From assembly GCA_938030895.1 (NCBI GenBank), contig CALHIV010000016.1:1-40544 (forward strand): a stretch of DNA of 40,544 nucleotides, read 5' to 3'. This stretch comes from an uncultured Nitrososphaerales archaeon (GTDB taxonomy: Archaea; Thermoproteota; Nitrososphaeria; Nitrososphaerales; Nitrosocaldaceae). Below the pieces are notes generated by a model, which saw only the letters and a program-made list of their open reading frames with translations, was not told the origin of the DNA and ran no database searches. The translations under genes were made by a program, and so were the position numbers. Below, in pieces: positions 7,459-16,169 of this stretch (its first letter is position 1; each line of letters starts with the position of its first letter).

Positions 7459-8130
7459 ATGGATGAAGGGAGAGTGAGTAGTGATAGGATCATAGTATTC
7501 TTGGGCCCAAGTCTGAGCAGAGAGAAGGCTAAGGGCATACTTCCAGATGCAGAGTATAGACCCCCAGCACGTAAAGGCGATCTATCGAGGGTTGGCAACT
7601 CTATAGTAGGGCTTATAGATGGTGTATTCCTTCAAGATTACCCTCCAACACCCATAGAGGTGTATACTGCTATTGCAAAGGGTGCAAGGGTATTTGGTGC
7701 AGCAAGCCTAGGAGCATTAAGAGCAGTTGAGCTTGAGAGGCTTGGTATGGTAGGCATAGGCAAGATATTCAGGCTCTACAAGCAAGGCAAGATAGAGGGG
7801 GATGATGAGGTTGCTGTTACATTTGAGGGTAGAGACTACTCACTCCACTCTGAGGCCCTGATAGATATAAGGTATACACTCTACCATGCATATAGAGCAG
7901 GTGTTATAAGCAAAGATACAAGGAGGAGTCTTGTTAAGATAGCAAAGGGCATCTACTTCCCTTACAGGAGTTATGAGGCAGTGATCAGCAAGGCAAGGGA
8001 GAAAGGGATAGATGAGGATGAGTTGGATGCCCTTGAGAGCTACCTACCATCTAATAGAAGGAGCCTCAAGGAGGAGGATAGCATAAAACTACTCAAGTTT
8101 CTAAGAAAATACACCAATATAGAAGAATAA
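7459..8130 (+). CDS. tfuA: TfuA-like protein, YcaO partner
   Basis: TfuA proteins accompany YcaO enzymes in thioamide formation and are thought to help deliver sulfur or present the substrate. The 223-residue protein has the family core: an N-terminal strand with IIVFLGPSLS (11-20), VGLIDGVFLQ (50-59) and the signature GAASLGALRAVEL at 80-92, followed by an acidic EGDDEVAV stretch. It starts 24 nt after ycaO; a GGAG directly before the ATG is too close for ideal spacing, and GTG at 7474 is an alternative start. The pair is surely one functional unit. Confidence 0.93.
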   Translation: MDEGRVSSDRIIVFLGPSLSREKAKGILPDAEYRPPARKGDLSRVGNSIVGLIDGVFLQDYPPTPIEVYTAIAKGARVFGAASLGALRAVELERLGMVGIGKIFRLYKQGKIEGDDEVAVTFEGRDYSLHSEALIDIRYTLYHAYRAGVISKDTRRSLVKIAKGIYFPYRSYEAVISKAREKGIDEDELDALESYLPSNRRSLKEEDSIKLLKFLRKYTNIEE

Positions 8131-8175
8131 TAAGATATAAATTGAGAGTTATGTAGAAGAATAAGGGAAGCAGAT

Positions 8176-9225
8176 ATGGGTTTTGGCAGGTTCTTGGTAA
8201 GGCGTACCATAAACATGGCTATAGTGCTCTTCTTCACGGTCTTCATAACTATAGTACTGCTAGGGCCAAGCATGGATAATATACTGAGGCTCTCTATAGA
8301 GCATGAGGTTAGGCAGGAGGTCATAAACAATAGAGCGCTGGTATCTGGAATGAGCACACAGGAACTCGAGAGGTATATAAGAGAGCAGATAGATGCAAGG
8401 GTAAAGGCTATAGGGCTAGATGAGCCTTGGTACTCCCCAAAGAGGCTCTGGTTCACCATGCTGAAGATACTCACCTTCGATCTAGGGAGATCGTACTTCT
8501 TGATAGGTGAGAGCGGTTCTAGCAGGGTCTCGGATATAATAATGGAGAGGCTCCCTAGAACAGTACTACTATTCACAACAGCAACTGCCATAGTCGCTGC
8601 TATAGGCATATTCGTTGGGGCATTTGCAGCAAGGATGCATGGCACGATAGTGGATAGGGCGAACTCTGCATTCGCTGTTATAAGCAGTAGCTTCCCTCTA
8701 TGGTGGACTGGTATGATCATGATACTTGTGTTTGCATTTACACTCAACATATTCCCTGCTAGGGCAACACCTCTAGTGCCAGCATCAGACCCATCATATC
8801 CATTGGCACTGCTCTACCATATGCTACTACCGCTGCTTACCATGATCCTGATAGGCTTCGGTTCATGGAGTTACATAGTGAGGAACCTCTTGATAGGAAT
8901 ACTTGCAGAGGACTTTATTATGGCGAAGAGGGCTATGGGCATACCAGAGAGGAGGATCGTTTATGCGCATGCCATTAAGAATGCTGCACCCCCAATAGTA
9001 ACTATAGTCTCACTCTCGCTCTCATCATCCATAGGTGGGGCAATAATATCAGAGGTGGTATTCGATTGGCCAGGGATAGGCAAGTTATACTTTGATGCAA
9101 TAAGTGTACTGGACCTTCCAGTCATAGTAGGCCTTACATACATAACCACGCTTGTATTCCTCATAAGTATATTTGTAGCAGATATACTCTACGGCTACTT
9201 CGACCCTAGGGTAAAGGTAGGTTAG
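8176..9225 (+). CDS. ABC transporter permease, dipeptide/oligopeptide type (DppB-like)
   Basis: The 349-residue membrane protein has an N-terminal segment FGRFLVRRTINMAIVLFFTV, typical of DppB/OppB permeases, an extracytoplasmic loop of about 100 residues, and five more membrane segments. The cytoplasmic EAA-type coupling loop is visible around residues 240-270 (LAEDFIMAKRAMGIPERRIV) and would contact an ATPase. The gene follows tfuA by 45 nt; a TATA-like string at 8131-8144 may give it its own promoter. The partner permease follows after 1 nt. No substrate-binding protein or ATPase gene lies in the window. Dipeptide or oligopeptide uptake is the family role; a link with the YcaO locus is inferred from position only. 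Confidence 0.9.
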   Translation: MGFGRFLVRRTINMAIVLFFTVFITIVLLGPSMDNILRLSIEHEVRQEVINNRALVSGMSTQELERYIREQIDARVKAIGLDEPWYSPKRLWFTMLKILTFDLGRSYFLIGESGSSRVSDIIMERLPRTVLLFTTATAIVAAIGIFVGAFAARMHGTIVDRANSAFAVISSSFPLWWTGMIMILVFAFTLNIFPARATPLVPASDPSYPLALLYHMLLPLLTMILIGFGSWSYIVRNLLIGILAEDFIMAKRAMGIPERRIVYAHAIKNAAPPIVTIVSLSLSSSIGGAIISEVVFDWPGIGKLYFDAISVLDLPVIVGLTYITTLVFLISIFVADILYGYFDPRVKVG

Positions 9226-9226
9226 C

Positions 9227-10612
9227 ATGGGCGATCAACCAAAATCAATGCTCTCTCTAGCCTACATATGGAGTGAGTTTAGGAGGAATAGGGTTGGGCT
9301 TGCTGGGCTTGCAATACTCCTCATCCTCATCTCTCTATCTCTGATAGCATTCATATCCACCCCTCTGGATAGGCTCAGGGATTGGAACGATCCCTCAGCA
9401 TGGACATTCTACCCTAGGAGCGCCATGCCAGCCTGGGTTAACATATTCTCTACAAGCAAGTTACCAGAGCACCTGATCCTTGATAGGCCAGAGGTGAGCG
9501 TAGAGGACTCAGACCTTAAGACCATCGTGCATAGATATAGGTTCAACTACTCTTATGATGAGTTCCCTAGCGACTTTATGCTCAACTACAGGGTTAGGTA
9601 TGAGGGCTCTGCACCACTGCTCTTGCTCAACATCATCAGACCGGATAATGATAGTATAGAACTGGCTAGGGTATCGCTCCCATACGCTAGTAGAGAGCAG
9701 GTTTATGATGCAACGTTATTCTCTACAGATAGGGCTGTACAGGATGGAATAGCCAATAGCATAGGCAAGTACAGGTTCCCCATCTCTAGAGATGCAACTG
9801 TTACGGCAGTATTCTCCTCCTATGATGAGATTAAGGTTATCAAAGGCACATACATAGTAGAGGCAAGGTTCTTCCTCTTCAACGAGAAGGATGAGTTGAT
9901 AGCAAGCAAGTTCATAGTTGGTGGCAAGGTCTACGGTACTCTAGGCACGGATGATCTTAGGAGGGATCTGAGCATAGGGCTTCTATGGGGTGCCCCTATA
10001 GCACTCTTCATAGGCATATCAGTAGCATCGATATCAGTGCTCATAGGCATGGTGTATGGGATAATCTCTGGCTACAAAGGGGGATCGACGGATGAGGTTA
10101 TGATGAGAGCCAACGATGTTGTATATGCTCTACCAGCACTACCGCTCTTGATACTCCTTGCAGTATCCCTTGGTAGGAGCATACTCCTCATAGTTGCCTA
10201 CCTTATAATATTTGGTTGGGTTGGTATAGCCAAGGTATCTAGGAGTATAGCACTCCAGATAAAGAACCTAGCCTATGTTGAGGCAGCAGAGCTCATGGGC
10301 CAATCAAGCATAAAGATAATATTCAGGCATATATTCCCACAACTCCTGCCCTACACATTTGCAAGCATAGCGATCTCTGTGCCTGGTGCTATAATAACAG
10401 AGGCCGGGCTCAGTTTCCTAGGCCTTGGTGATCCCACAGTACCTACATGGGGTCAGATGCTCCATGATGCTAACCTGTATGGTGCTGCCGCTAGAGGTCT
10501 ATGGTGGTGGATAGTCCCTCCAGGCTTGATGATAGCATTAACAGGTCTAGCATTCGTGCTAATAGGCAATGCGCTAGATGCAATAATCAACCCAAGGCTG
10601 AAGAGAGTATAA
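9227..10612 (+). CDS. ABC transporter permease, dipeptide/oligopeptide type (DppC-like) with large extracytoplasmic insert
   Basis: The 461-residue protein is much longer than usual DppC permeases (about 300). The first membrane segment is at about residues 24-46 (VGLAGLAILLILISLSLIAF). A soluble stretch of roughly 190 residues follows, then five membrane segments from about residue 245. The EAA loop reads YVEAAELMGQSSIKIIFRHI and the conserved end GLSFLGLGDP is present. The soluble part, lying outside the membrane, is larger than in standard DppC and could be a built-in substrate-contact domain. It is co-transcribed with the DppB-like gene (1-nt gap). The ATPase subunits must be encoded elsewhere. 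Confidence 0.9.
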   Translation: MGDQPKSMLSLAYIWSEFRRNRVGLAGLAILLILISLSLIAFISTPLDRLRDWNDPSAWTFYPRSAMPAWVNIFSTSKLPEHLILDRPEVSVEDSDLKTIVHRYRFNYSYDEFPSDFMLNYRVRYEGSAPLLLLNIIRPDNDSIELARVSLPYASREQVYDATLFSTDRAVQDGIANSIGKYRFPISRDATVTAVFSSYDEIKVIKGTYIVEARFFLFNEKDELIASKFIVGGKVYGTLGTDDLRRDLSIGLLWGAPIALFIGISVASISVLIGMVYGIISGYKGGSTDEVMMRANDVVYALPALPLLILLAVSLGRSILLIVAYLIIFGWVGIAKVSRSIALQIKNLAYVEAAELMGQSSIKIIFRHIFPQLLPYTFASIAISVPGAIITEAGLSFLGLGDPTVPTWGQMLHDANLYGAAARGLWWWIVPPGLMIALTGLAFVLIGNALDAIINPRLKRV

Positions 10613-10640
10613 CCGAACCGTAGTGTATAACTGTTGAGAA

Positions 10641-10669
10641 GTTAAGTTAAGTTAAGTTAAGTCAAGTTA
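10641..10669. repeat. AAGTT tandem repeat
   Basis: Five to six units of the 5-nt motif AAGTT (one AAGTC) lie between the permease and the disulfide oxidoreductase gene. It resembles other spacer repeats in the window in scale but not in sequence. Confidence 0.8.
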
Positions 10670-10730
10670 GATGGTTCTCGAGCACGTAAATCATCATAAA
10701 GATTAAATTCTAAATGCAGTTAGCATATAT

Positions 10731-11390
10731 ATGCTCATCCCACCAAAGGAGCAGCAGCATATCAAGGAGGTATTCACAAGTAAGTTGAAGCATGATGTAA
10801 GGATAGTAGTATTCACACAGAACTTCGAGTGTTCATACTGCAAAGAGAACAGGGAACTCATAGATGAGTTGGCATCACTCTCGGATGGTAAGATAAAGGT
10901 TGAGGTCTATGACTTCGTTGAGCATGAGGCAAAGGCAAAGGAGTATGCTATAGATAAGATACCTGCAATAGCACTCATAGGGGAGAAGGATTATGGGATA
11001 CGGTTCTTCGGCATACCTACAGGGTACGAGTTTGGTGCTCTTCTAGATGATATAATAGATGTATCGAATAGGAGGACGAGGCTAGCGAATACCACTAGGG
11101 AGGCACTGAAGAAGATCAATAGCGATATCAACATAAAGGTCTTCGTGACGCCAACATGCCCATACTGCCCGAAGATGGTTAGATTGGCACATCAGTTTGC
11201 TATGGAGAGTGATTATATAACAGCGCATATGATAGAGTCCATAGAGTTCCCACAGTTAGCTAACAGGTACAACGTTATGGCTGTGCCGAAGGTTGTTATA
11301 AACGATAGGATAGAGTTCGAGGGTGCTCTGCCGGAGCCATACTTTGTACAGTATGTACTTGCTGCACTTGAGGATCATCACCACACTTGA
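10731..11390 (+). CDS. Protein disulfide oxidoreductase (two thioredoxin folds, PDO/glutaredoxin-like)
   Basis: The 219-residue protein has two thioredoxin-fold halves, each with a CxxC site: CSYC at 34-37 and CPYC at 143-146. The expected cis-proline motifs follow in each half (KIPAI near 77-81, AVPKVV in the second half). This is the layout of archaeal PDO, which forms, reduces or shuffles cytoplasmic disulfides and is most common in thermophiles. It is normally reduced by a thioredoxin reductase, not seen here. A TATA-like ATTAAATTC at 10702-10710 is about 26 nt upstream of the ATG, giving a leaderless message. The tail ends with DHHHT, a minor oddity. Confidence 0.92.
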   Translation: MLIPPKEQQHIKEVFTSKLKHDVRIVVFTQNFECSYCKENRELIDELASLSDGKIKVEVYDFVEHEAKAKEYAIDKIPAIALIGEKDYGIRFFGIPTGYEFGALLDDIIDVSNRRTRLANTTREALKKINSDINIKVFVTPTCPYCPKMVRLAHQFAMESDYITAHMIESIEFPQLANRYNVMAVPKVVINDRIEFEGALPEPYFVQYVLAALEDHHHT

Positions 11391-11397
11391 TGTGATC

Positions 11398-11453
11398 GAT
11401 GCGATGTGGTGCAGTATGGTGTGGTGCGGTTGATGCGATGTGGTATGGTGTGA
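11398..11453. repeat. GATGTGGT-type degenerate repeat
   Basis: A GT-rich spacer tract contains the 13-nt unit GATGCGATGTGGT at 11398-11410 and 11432-11444, with looser TATGGTGTGG units between. It lies between convergent genes. No coding content was seen in 11391-11658. Confidence 0.7.
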
Positions 11454-11631
11454 ACTTGATGATCTCTACACTCTACACTCTATACACTCTACATTAGCCT
11501 TAGCCAACTGAATAGACCATCCAACTAATCATACTGGATAGCTGGCACTGAACCTCAATTCTAAACCCTTCTCTATTATTTGCAGATTCTAATTTGCAGA
11601 TTCTAATCTAACCATTCTCTTCATACCATGT

Positions 11632-11680
11632 TCTACCTACCTCTACCTACCTCTACCTCTACCTACTTCTACCTCTACTA
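11632..11680. repeat. CTACCT tandem repeat at the argF 3' end
   Basis: CTACCT/CTACCTA units run from the spacer into the last codons of argF, where they encode the Arg/Ser-rich tail of that protein. This is a case of a spacer repeat extending into a reading frame. Confidence 0.75.
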
Positions 11681-12660
11681 GCCCTTCTCCTACTATATCT
11701 ATATCGCATATCTGCACTGGTTAGCATGAGGTATAACAATGCCTTCTGTGCATGCAACCTATTCTCTGCCTGCTGCCATACTACAGAATGTGGACCATCT
11801 ATAACACTATCTGTAACCTCCTCCCCCCGCTTTGCTGGTAGACAATGCATGAATATAGCATCGCTCTTTGCTAATGCAATAAGGTCATCATTCACCTGAT
11901 ACCTTGGCAAGAATACTTTGAGCCTCTCCTCCCTCTCAGCCTCCTTGCCCATGGATACCAATGAGTCTGTATACACTATATCAGCATCCATTACAGCCTC
12001 CCTAGGATCTTCCATGATCTCTACATAACCATTATGCTCCCTTGCAAAGTTGAGCGCATCCTGTGATGGCTCATAGCCCCTTGGGCATGCTATCTTCATA
12101 ATCATGCCTGTTAGTGTAGATCCTATTATGAGGCTGTTACATACATTATTACCATCACCAACCCATGCAAGTGTTAGACCAGCGAGTTTGCCCTTAACCT
12201 CTTTTATGGTTAGGAGATCTCCAAGTATCTGACATGGATGGTATAGATCTGAGAGCATGTTTATAACTGGGACATCTGCTGCCCTAGCAAGCCTCACGAT
12301 ATCATCATGCGCATAGACCCTGGCACCTATAGCATCTGCATACCTTGATAGCGTTCTTGCAGTATCCTCTATGCTCTCACCCCTAGAGAGTTGTATATCG
12401 CTAACGTTTAGCGTTATAGCATAGCCACCAAGCTCTCTCATGGCAACCTCGAAACTAACCCTAGTCCTTGTAGATGGCTTCTGGAATATCATAACGAAGA
12501 CCTTATCCTTCAGCCTAGCCATATTGAGCCTGAACCTACCCCTTCTCCTCCCCCTAGCCTTTGCCATCCCCCCCTTCATCATCTCTGCTATACTCAATAT
12601 CTCTGCCACATCTTTGCTATCCAACTCCATCAGGGTTAAGAGATCCTTCTGCATAAGCAT
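11659..12660 (-). CDS. argF: Ornithine carbamoyltransferase
   Basis: The enzyme makes citrulline from ornithine and carbamoyl phosphate in arginine synthesis. The 333-residue protein shows the carbamoyl phosphate site STRTR at 63-67, HPCQ near 144-147 and HCLPAKRG near 273-280, the last being the OTCase ornithine-site loop. Residues about 31-46 (GMAKARGRRRGRFRLN) form a basic insertion longer than in bacterial enzymes, and the C-terminus is a basic, low-complexity tail encoded by a CTACCT repeat. It follows ftsY by 24 nt on the same strand and has a GGAG 5 nt before the ATG, so it may be read from the pfdA-ftsY transcript. No other arginine gene is in the window. Confidence 0.95.
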   Translation of the reverse strand: MLMQKDLLTLMELDSKDVAEILSIAEMMKGGMAKARGRRRGRFRLNMARLKDKVFVMIFQKPSTRTRVSFEVAMRELGGYAITLNVSDIQLSRGESIEDTARTLSRYADAIGARVYAHDDIVRLARAADVPVINMLSDLYHPCQILGDLLTIKEVKGKLAGLTLAWVGDGNNVCNSLIIGSTLTGMIMKIACPRGYEPSQDALNFAREHNGYVEIMEDPREAVMDADIVYTDSLVSMGKEAEREERLKVFLPRYQVNDDLIALAKSDAIFMHCLPAKRGEEVTDSVIDGPHSVVWQQAENRLHAQKALLYLMLTSADMRYRYSRRRASRGRSR

Positions 12661-12684
12661 CCCTACTCCTATATTGCTATACCA

Positions 12685-13611
12685 TCATCTACTCATGCTA
12701 TTACCCTCAACTATCTGCTCAACGAACTCCCTTGCATTGAATGGTATGAGATCATCGTAGCCCTGCCCTACCCCTAGATACACTATCGGTCTATTGGTGA
12801 CATGCACTATCGATAGTGCTGAGCCTCCCTTGTAATCACTATCACTCTTAGTCAGTATTATTGCATTAAAGTCTGTATACCTCTGGAACTCCCTAGCCTG
12901 TACTATGGTATCGTTCCCTGCTAGAGAGTCACCAACGAAGATCTTCAGATCAGGCTTTACAACCCTAACTATCTTTGCCATCTCATCCATGAGGTTCTTA
13001 CTGGTCTGCATCCTACCTGCTGTATCTATCAGCACTGTATCTACTCTATGTGCCCTAGCATACAGGAGACCATCCCTACCCACTGCTGCTGGGTCTGCAC
13101 CATAGCGTTGTGCTATAACCTTTACCCCCAATCTATTTGCATGCTCAGTTATCTGCTCTATTGCACCAGCCCTATGAGTATCCCCAGCGACCATAACCGT
13201 TGATATGTTATTCTTCCTTAGCAGGTTTGCGAACTTGGCTATAGTTGTTGTCTTACCAGTACCATTTATGCCTAGGAAGAGTATGGTGTAGGGCTCCTTC
13301 TCCTTACTCTTCTTACTCTTAACCCTCTCTATCACATCTATAGTGCCAGCATTATTGAATATTGAGAGCATTATATCCTTGAGAGCATCCTTTACTATCT
13401 CTTCAGTATCCTTACCCTTATCGAACCTCTTCCCTACAAGTTCTCCCTTGAGCTTATTGTGGAGATGGTTTATAGTCTCCTGTGCAACATCACTCTCAAG
13501 CAATGCTATCTCTATCTCTGAGAATACCTTATCTATATCAGATTCGCTAAGCTCCTTCTCGCTTAACCCCTTAACCATGTTGGAGAATGCCTTCTTGAGC
13601 CTATCGAACAT
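12685..13611 (-). CDS. ftsY: Signal recognition particle receptor FtsY
   Basis: FtsY is the SRP-receptor GTPase that hands ribosome-nascent-chain complexes to the Sec translocon. Numbering from an upstream ATG at 13617, the N domain helices cover about residues 3-90. The GTPase (NG) domain has GINGTGKT (116-123), DTHRAGA (146-152), DTAGR (198-202), TKSD (256-259) and the closing GVGQGYDDL (282-290). There is no long acidic A domain, as usual in archaea. An AGGGGAGG lies directly against the first ATG but 6 nt from the second, which begins MFDRLKKAF, so the second (13611) is preferred. It sits between prefoldin alpha and argF on the same strand. Confidence 0.96.
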   Translation of the reverse strand: MFDRLKKAFSNMVKGLSEKELSESDIDKVFSEIEIALLESDVAQETINHLHNKLKGELVGKRFDKGKDTEEIVKDALKDIMLSIFNNAGTIDVIERVKSKKSKEKEPYTILFLGINGTGKTTTIAKFANLLRKNNISTVMVAGDTHRAGAIEQITEHANRLGVKVIAQRYGADPAAVGRDGLLYARAHRVDTVLIDTAGRMQTSKNLMDEMAKIVRVVKPDLKIFVGDSLAGNDTIVQAREFQRYTDFNAIILTKSDSDYKGGSALSIVHVTNRPIVYLGVGQGYDDLIPFNAREFVEQIVEGNSMSR

Positions 13612-13662
13612 TATCATCCTCCCCTACTAATTAACTTACAGCAGCGTACAGTTTTATCATTA

Positions 13663-14112
13663 TCAGCCTCTCTGCCTCTCCTGACTTATCTGCTGCATGA
13701 TTGAGTTCATCTCGCCCCTGATACCCTCTATCCTCTTTTGTAGTTCTTGCTTCTGATTGTTTATAGATATGAGAGCATTCTTCAGCTCATTAGCCCTAGA
13801 CTCTATGTATGCTATAGCATCATCCCTACTCTTCTCTATTGCAACACCAGAGCCTACACTGACCAACAGCTTATCCTTCGCACTTATCCTAGCATGTGCA
13901 TAAACACCTATACCTATGGGCATAAGAGTATGTATCTCATCACCCTCGCCCTCCCCTTTACCTGCATCTAATCCCCTTATCGCATCTATTGTAAGCCTAG
14001 AATCCTCTATGAACCTAACTATAGTGGCCTCTCTAGCTGCAAGGTCGTTCAGATAAGCCTCAAGCATCTTGAGCTGTGCTGCTAGGGAGTATAACCTCTC
14101 CTCTGCGCTCAT
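13663..14112 (-). CDS. pfdA: Prefoldin alpha subunit
   Basis: Prefoldin is a hexameric chaperone (two alpha, four beta) that passes unfolded proteins to the group II chaperonin. The 149-residue protein has two long coiled-coil helices at the ends (residues 1-45 and about 105-147) joined by a beta-hairpin region with the family pattern MPIGIGVYAHARISAKDKLL and VSVGSGVAIEKS. An unusual Gly/Glu/Asp-rich insertion (AGKGEGEGDE) precedes the first strand. It lies 45 nt upstream of ftsY on the same strand, the order seen in many archaea. Confidence 0.93.
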   Translation of the reverse strand: MSAEERLYSLAAQLKMLEAYLNDLAAREATIVRFIEDSRLTIDAIRGLDAGKGEGEGDEIHTLMPIGIGVYAHARISAKDKLLVSVGSGVAIEKSRDDAIAYIESRANELKNALISINNQKQELQKRIEGIRGEMNSIMQQISQERQRG

Positions 14113-14165
14113 AGATATCGTTCATTACTCCTGTTTATAAATGCATTACCTATCTTCTATCTCAC

Positions 14166-14268
14166 CGTTCTACTCTACTCATTCTACTTATTCTACTCTA
14201 CTCACTCACTCTACTTATTCTATATTCTACTCATTTCATTTTATTTCATTTTGTTTAGTTTCATTTCA
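14166..14268. repeat. CTACT and TTTCA tandem repeat tracts
   Basis: CTACTCTA/TTATTCTA units at about 14166-14232 are followed by ATTTCATTTT units at about 14232-14268. The tract fills the spacer between the prefoldin gene and the C2H2 mini-gene. Confidence 0.75.
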
Positions 14269-14270
14269 TT

Positions 14271-14441
14271 TTATGCTATGCTATTCTCTGCCTCCTCTCT
14301 ACCCTCTTCCAATCTAACTATCATAGGCCTGAACCTATATGCAAGGTTATCCTGATGCTGCTCTACTATATGCCTTTCATAACTCTCATAACTAGTGAAG
14401 GAGGCATCGCATAACCTGCACTTAAGCACATACTTGCCCAT
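14271..14441 (-). CDS. C2H2 zinc-finger mini-protein
   Basis: The 56-residue protein contains one classical C2H2 finger: C8-x2-C11-x12-H24-x4-H29, within KCRLCDASFTSYESYERHIV. A charged C-terminal tail follows. Single C2H2 proteins of this size are common in archaea and are thought to bind nucleic acid or protein; few have known roles. A TATA-like TTATTTATT centred near 14467 lies about 26 nt upstream of the ATG, so the message should be leaderless. The intact zinc ligands and the promoter spacing make it a credible gene despite its size. Confidence 0.8.
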   Translation of the reverse strand: MGKYVLKCRLCDASFTSYESYERHIVEQHQDNLAYRFRPMIVRLEEGREEAENSIA

Positions 14442-14501
14442 CGAGCACATCTACAGATACAAAATAAATAATGGTTATGCATGCTGGTTACGCTATGCAT
14501 T

Positions 14502-15104
14502 CTATACCCTTGCTTTCTTGAGCCTTGCCTCTGCATCGTCCCAGTTAACGACATTCCACCATGCGTTTATGTAACTTGCCCTATCATTCTTGTACTGCAG
14601 ATAATATGCATGCTCCCATACATCAAGCACAAGCAATGGTACAGTGCCATGTGCAGCCTGCATATTATGCTTCTCTATGTTAAGGGTTAGGAGTTGGTCA
14701 CTACTAGGCTCATATACAAGCATAGCCCATCCTATACCCTCTACGCTCTTTGCAGTCTCTGTGAACTGTGCCTTGAACGCATCGAAGCTGCCAAAGTTTG
14801 CATCTATCATATCTGCTAGCATACCCCCAGGCTTGCCTCCCCCAGATGGTTTCATGTTTGGCCAGAATATGGAATGGAGTATATGCCCAGAGAGGTGGAA
14901 CGATAGATCCCGCTCTATGGCTCTAACATCGACACCCTGAAAGTTGCTCTTCCTTGCCTGTTCCAACTTGTCAAGGGCAGTATTTGCTCCATTAACATAT
15001 GCCTGATGGTGCTTGCTATGGTGCAGCTCCATTATCTCCTTTGCTATATGAGGCTCTAATGCACCGTAAGAATACGGTAAGGTTGGTAGTGTGTACTTTG
15101 CCAT
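14502..15104 (-). CDS. sod: Superoxide dismutase (Fe/Mn family)
   Basis: The enzyme turns superoxide into hydrogen peroxide and oxygen. The 200-residue protein has the full family length and the four expected metal ligands: H28 in ELHHSKHH, H77 in GHILHSIFW, and D161 and H165 in DVWEHAYY. The tyrosine gate lies in KHHQAYVNG. Metal preference (Fe, Mn or cambialistic) cannot be read safely. It is divergent from the PfkB kinase gene, with AT-rich promoter elements between (15121-15140). Confidence 0.97.
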   Translation of the reverse strand: MAKYTLPTLPYSYGALEPHIAKEIMELHHSKHHQAYVNGANTALDKLEQARKSNFQGVDVRAIERDLSFHLSGHILHSIFWPNMKPSGGGKPGGMLADMIDANFGSFDAFKAQFTETAKSVEGIGWAMLVYEPSSDQLLTLNIEKHNMQAAHGTVPLLVLDVWEHAYYLQYKNDRASYINAWWNVVNWDDAEARLKKARV

Positions 15105-15156
15105 CCCGAGTGCTGGAACATAATCATATTAATTAAACATTATTCTTCGTTAAGGT

Positions 15157-16143
15157 GTGAGGGTAGCAGTAGTATCACATGCAACTATAGATCACATAGT
15201 TAGAGGCATGCGTAAGGGTCAAGGTAGAGGCTCTGGCGATTATAGCATGGAAGGTTCCTCATCCTCAGGCGCAATGGATGATGAAGAGGTAGAGGTAGAG
15301 AAGGAGATCATAACCATGGGAGGTCCAGTATGCTATGCTGGTCTGATGGTTAGCAGACTAGATAGCGTAGTACCAGTGACCAGAGTAGGGTTCGATTTTA
15401 GAGATTATGCTGATATATTGAGTAGATATGGTATGAGCATACCATTGGAGGCATTCTGTGATCTACCAACTACTAGGTTCAGGTTAGTGATAAGGGAGTA
15501 TGATAGGCAGAGGAGAGTGCTATACCTCCTTGCTAGATGTGCTGATATTACTCAGGATATGCTAGGCGATGAGGGTTTTGATGCATGCATAGTAAGTCCA
15601 GTGATCGGTGAGATCAGCATAGATACTATAATGGTGATTGCTGAGCGCTCTAACTTTACATTCCTAGATCCCCAAGGTCTGCTAAGGAGGGTTGATGGTA
15701 TTGATGGGCATATAAGCCTTGAAGGTAGCGGTCTGGATCTGAATAGGTTAATGGTAGATGTTATGAAGGTAGATCTAGACGAGGCTTATGCACTTACAGG
15801 CATATATGGGCTAGACTCATTGTATAGACTGGGCAAGTACACAAAGACCGCTGCAGTATTGAGCATGGATAACAGGGTATTCATGTATAGCAAGGGCAGG
15901 GTGTATGAACTTACTACCGATGCAGTTAACAGTAGGGATAGCACTGGGGCAGGGGATATATTCGCTGGTGCATACACATCAGCATATATGAGTAGTAGAG
16001 ATGCTGTATGGGCACTAGCATATGGAGTAGCAGCAGCATGTATAGCATTAGGTTCAGGCAGGGTAGGGCTTGATAAGGTACCAAGCAGCAAGAGAGATGT
16101 TGAAGATCATGCCTACATTCTTCTAGAGAGGGTAAAACATTAA
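15157..16143 (+). CDS. PfkB family carbohydrate/nucleoside kinase
   Basis: PfkB kinases phosphorylate sugars or nucleosides with ATP. The 328-residue protein has the N-terminal GGP motif at 55-57 (ITMGGPVCYAGLMVSRLD) and the catalytic signature DSTGAGDIFAGAY at 261-273, where D267 is the expected base. Between the first strand and the GG motif is an unusual Gly/Ser/Glu-rich insertion (residues about 20-50, including GSSSSGAMDDEEVEVEKE), encoded by low-complexity DNA. The start is GTG, with a TATA-like TAATTAAAC at 15129-15137 about 24 nt upstream. Substrate is not predictable from sequence alone. Confidence 0.88.
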   Translation: MRVAVVSHATIDHIVRGMRKGQGRGSGDYSMEGSSSSGAMDDEEVEVEKEIITMGGPVCYAGLMVSRLDSVVPVTRVGFDFRDYADILSRYGMSIPLEAFCDLPTTRFRLVIREYDRQRRVLYLLARCADITQDMLGDEGFDACIVSPVIGEISIDTIMVIAERSNFTFLDPQGLLRRVDGIDGHISLEGSGLDLNRLMVDVMKVDLDEAYALTGIYGLDSLYRLGKYTKTAAVLSMDNRVFMYSKGRVYELTTDAVNSRDSTGAGDIFAGAYTSAYMSSRDAVWALAYGVAAACIALGSGRVGLDKVPSSKRDVEDHAYILLERVKH

Positions 16144-16169
16144 ATCCTTGCTATCTATAAGTTATTATA

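Noticed and set aside
6097-8130. Assigning YcaO-TfuA to methyl-coenzyme M reductase thioamidation
   Set aside because: No methanogenesis gene is present and the other genes point to Nitrososphaerota, which lack that enzyme; the substrate is left open.
8040-8750. 236-residue minus-strand frame across tfuA and the DppB-like gene
   Set aside because: It is antisense to two well-supported genes and has Ser/Leu-rich shadow composition.
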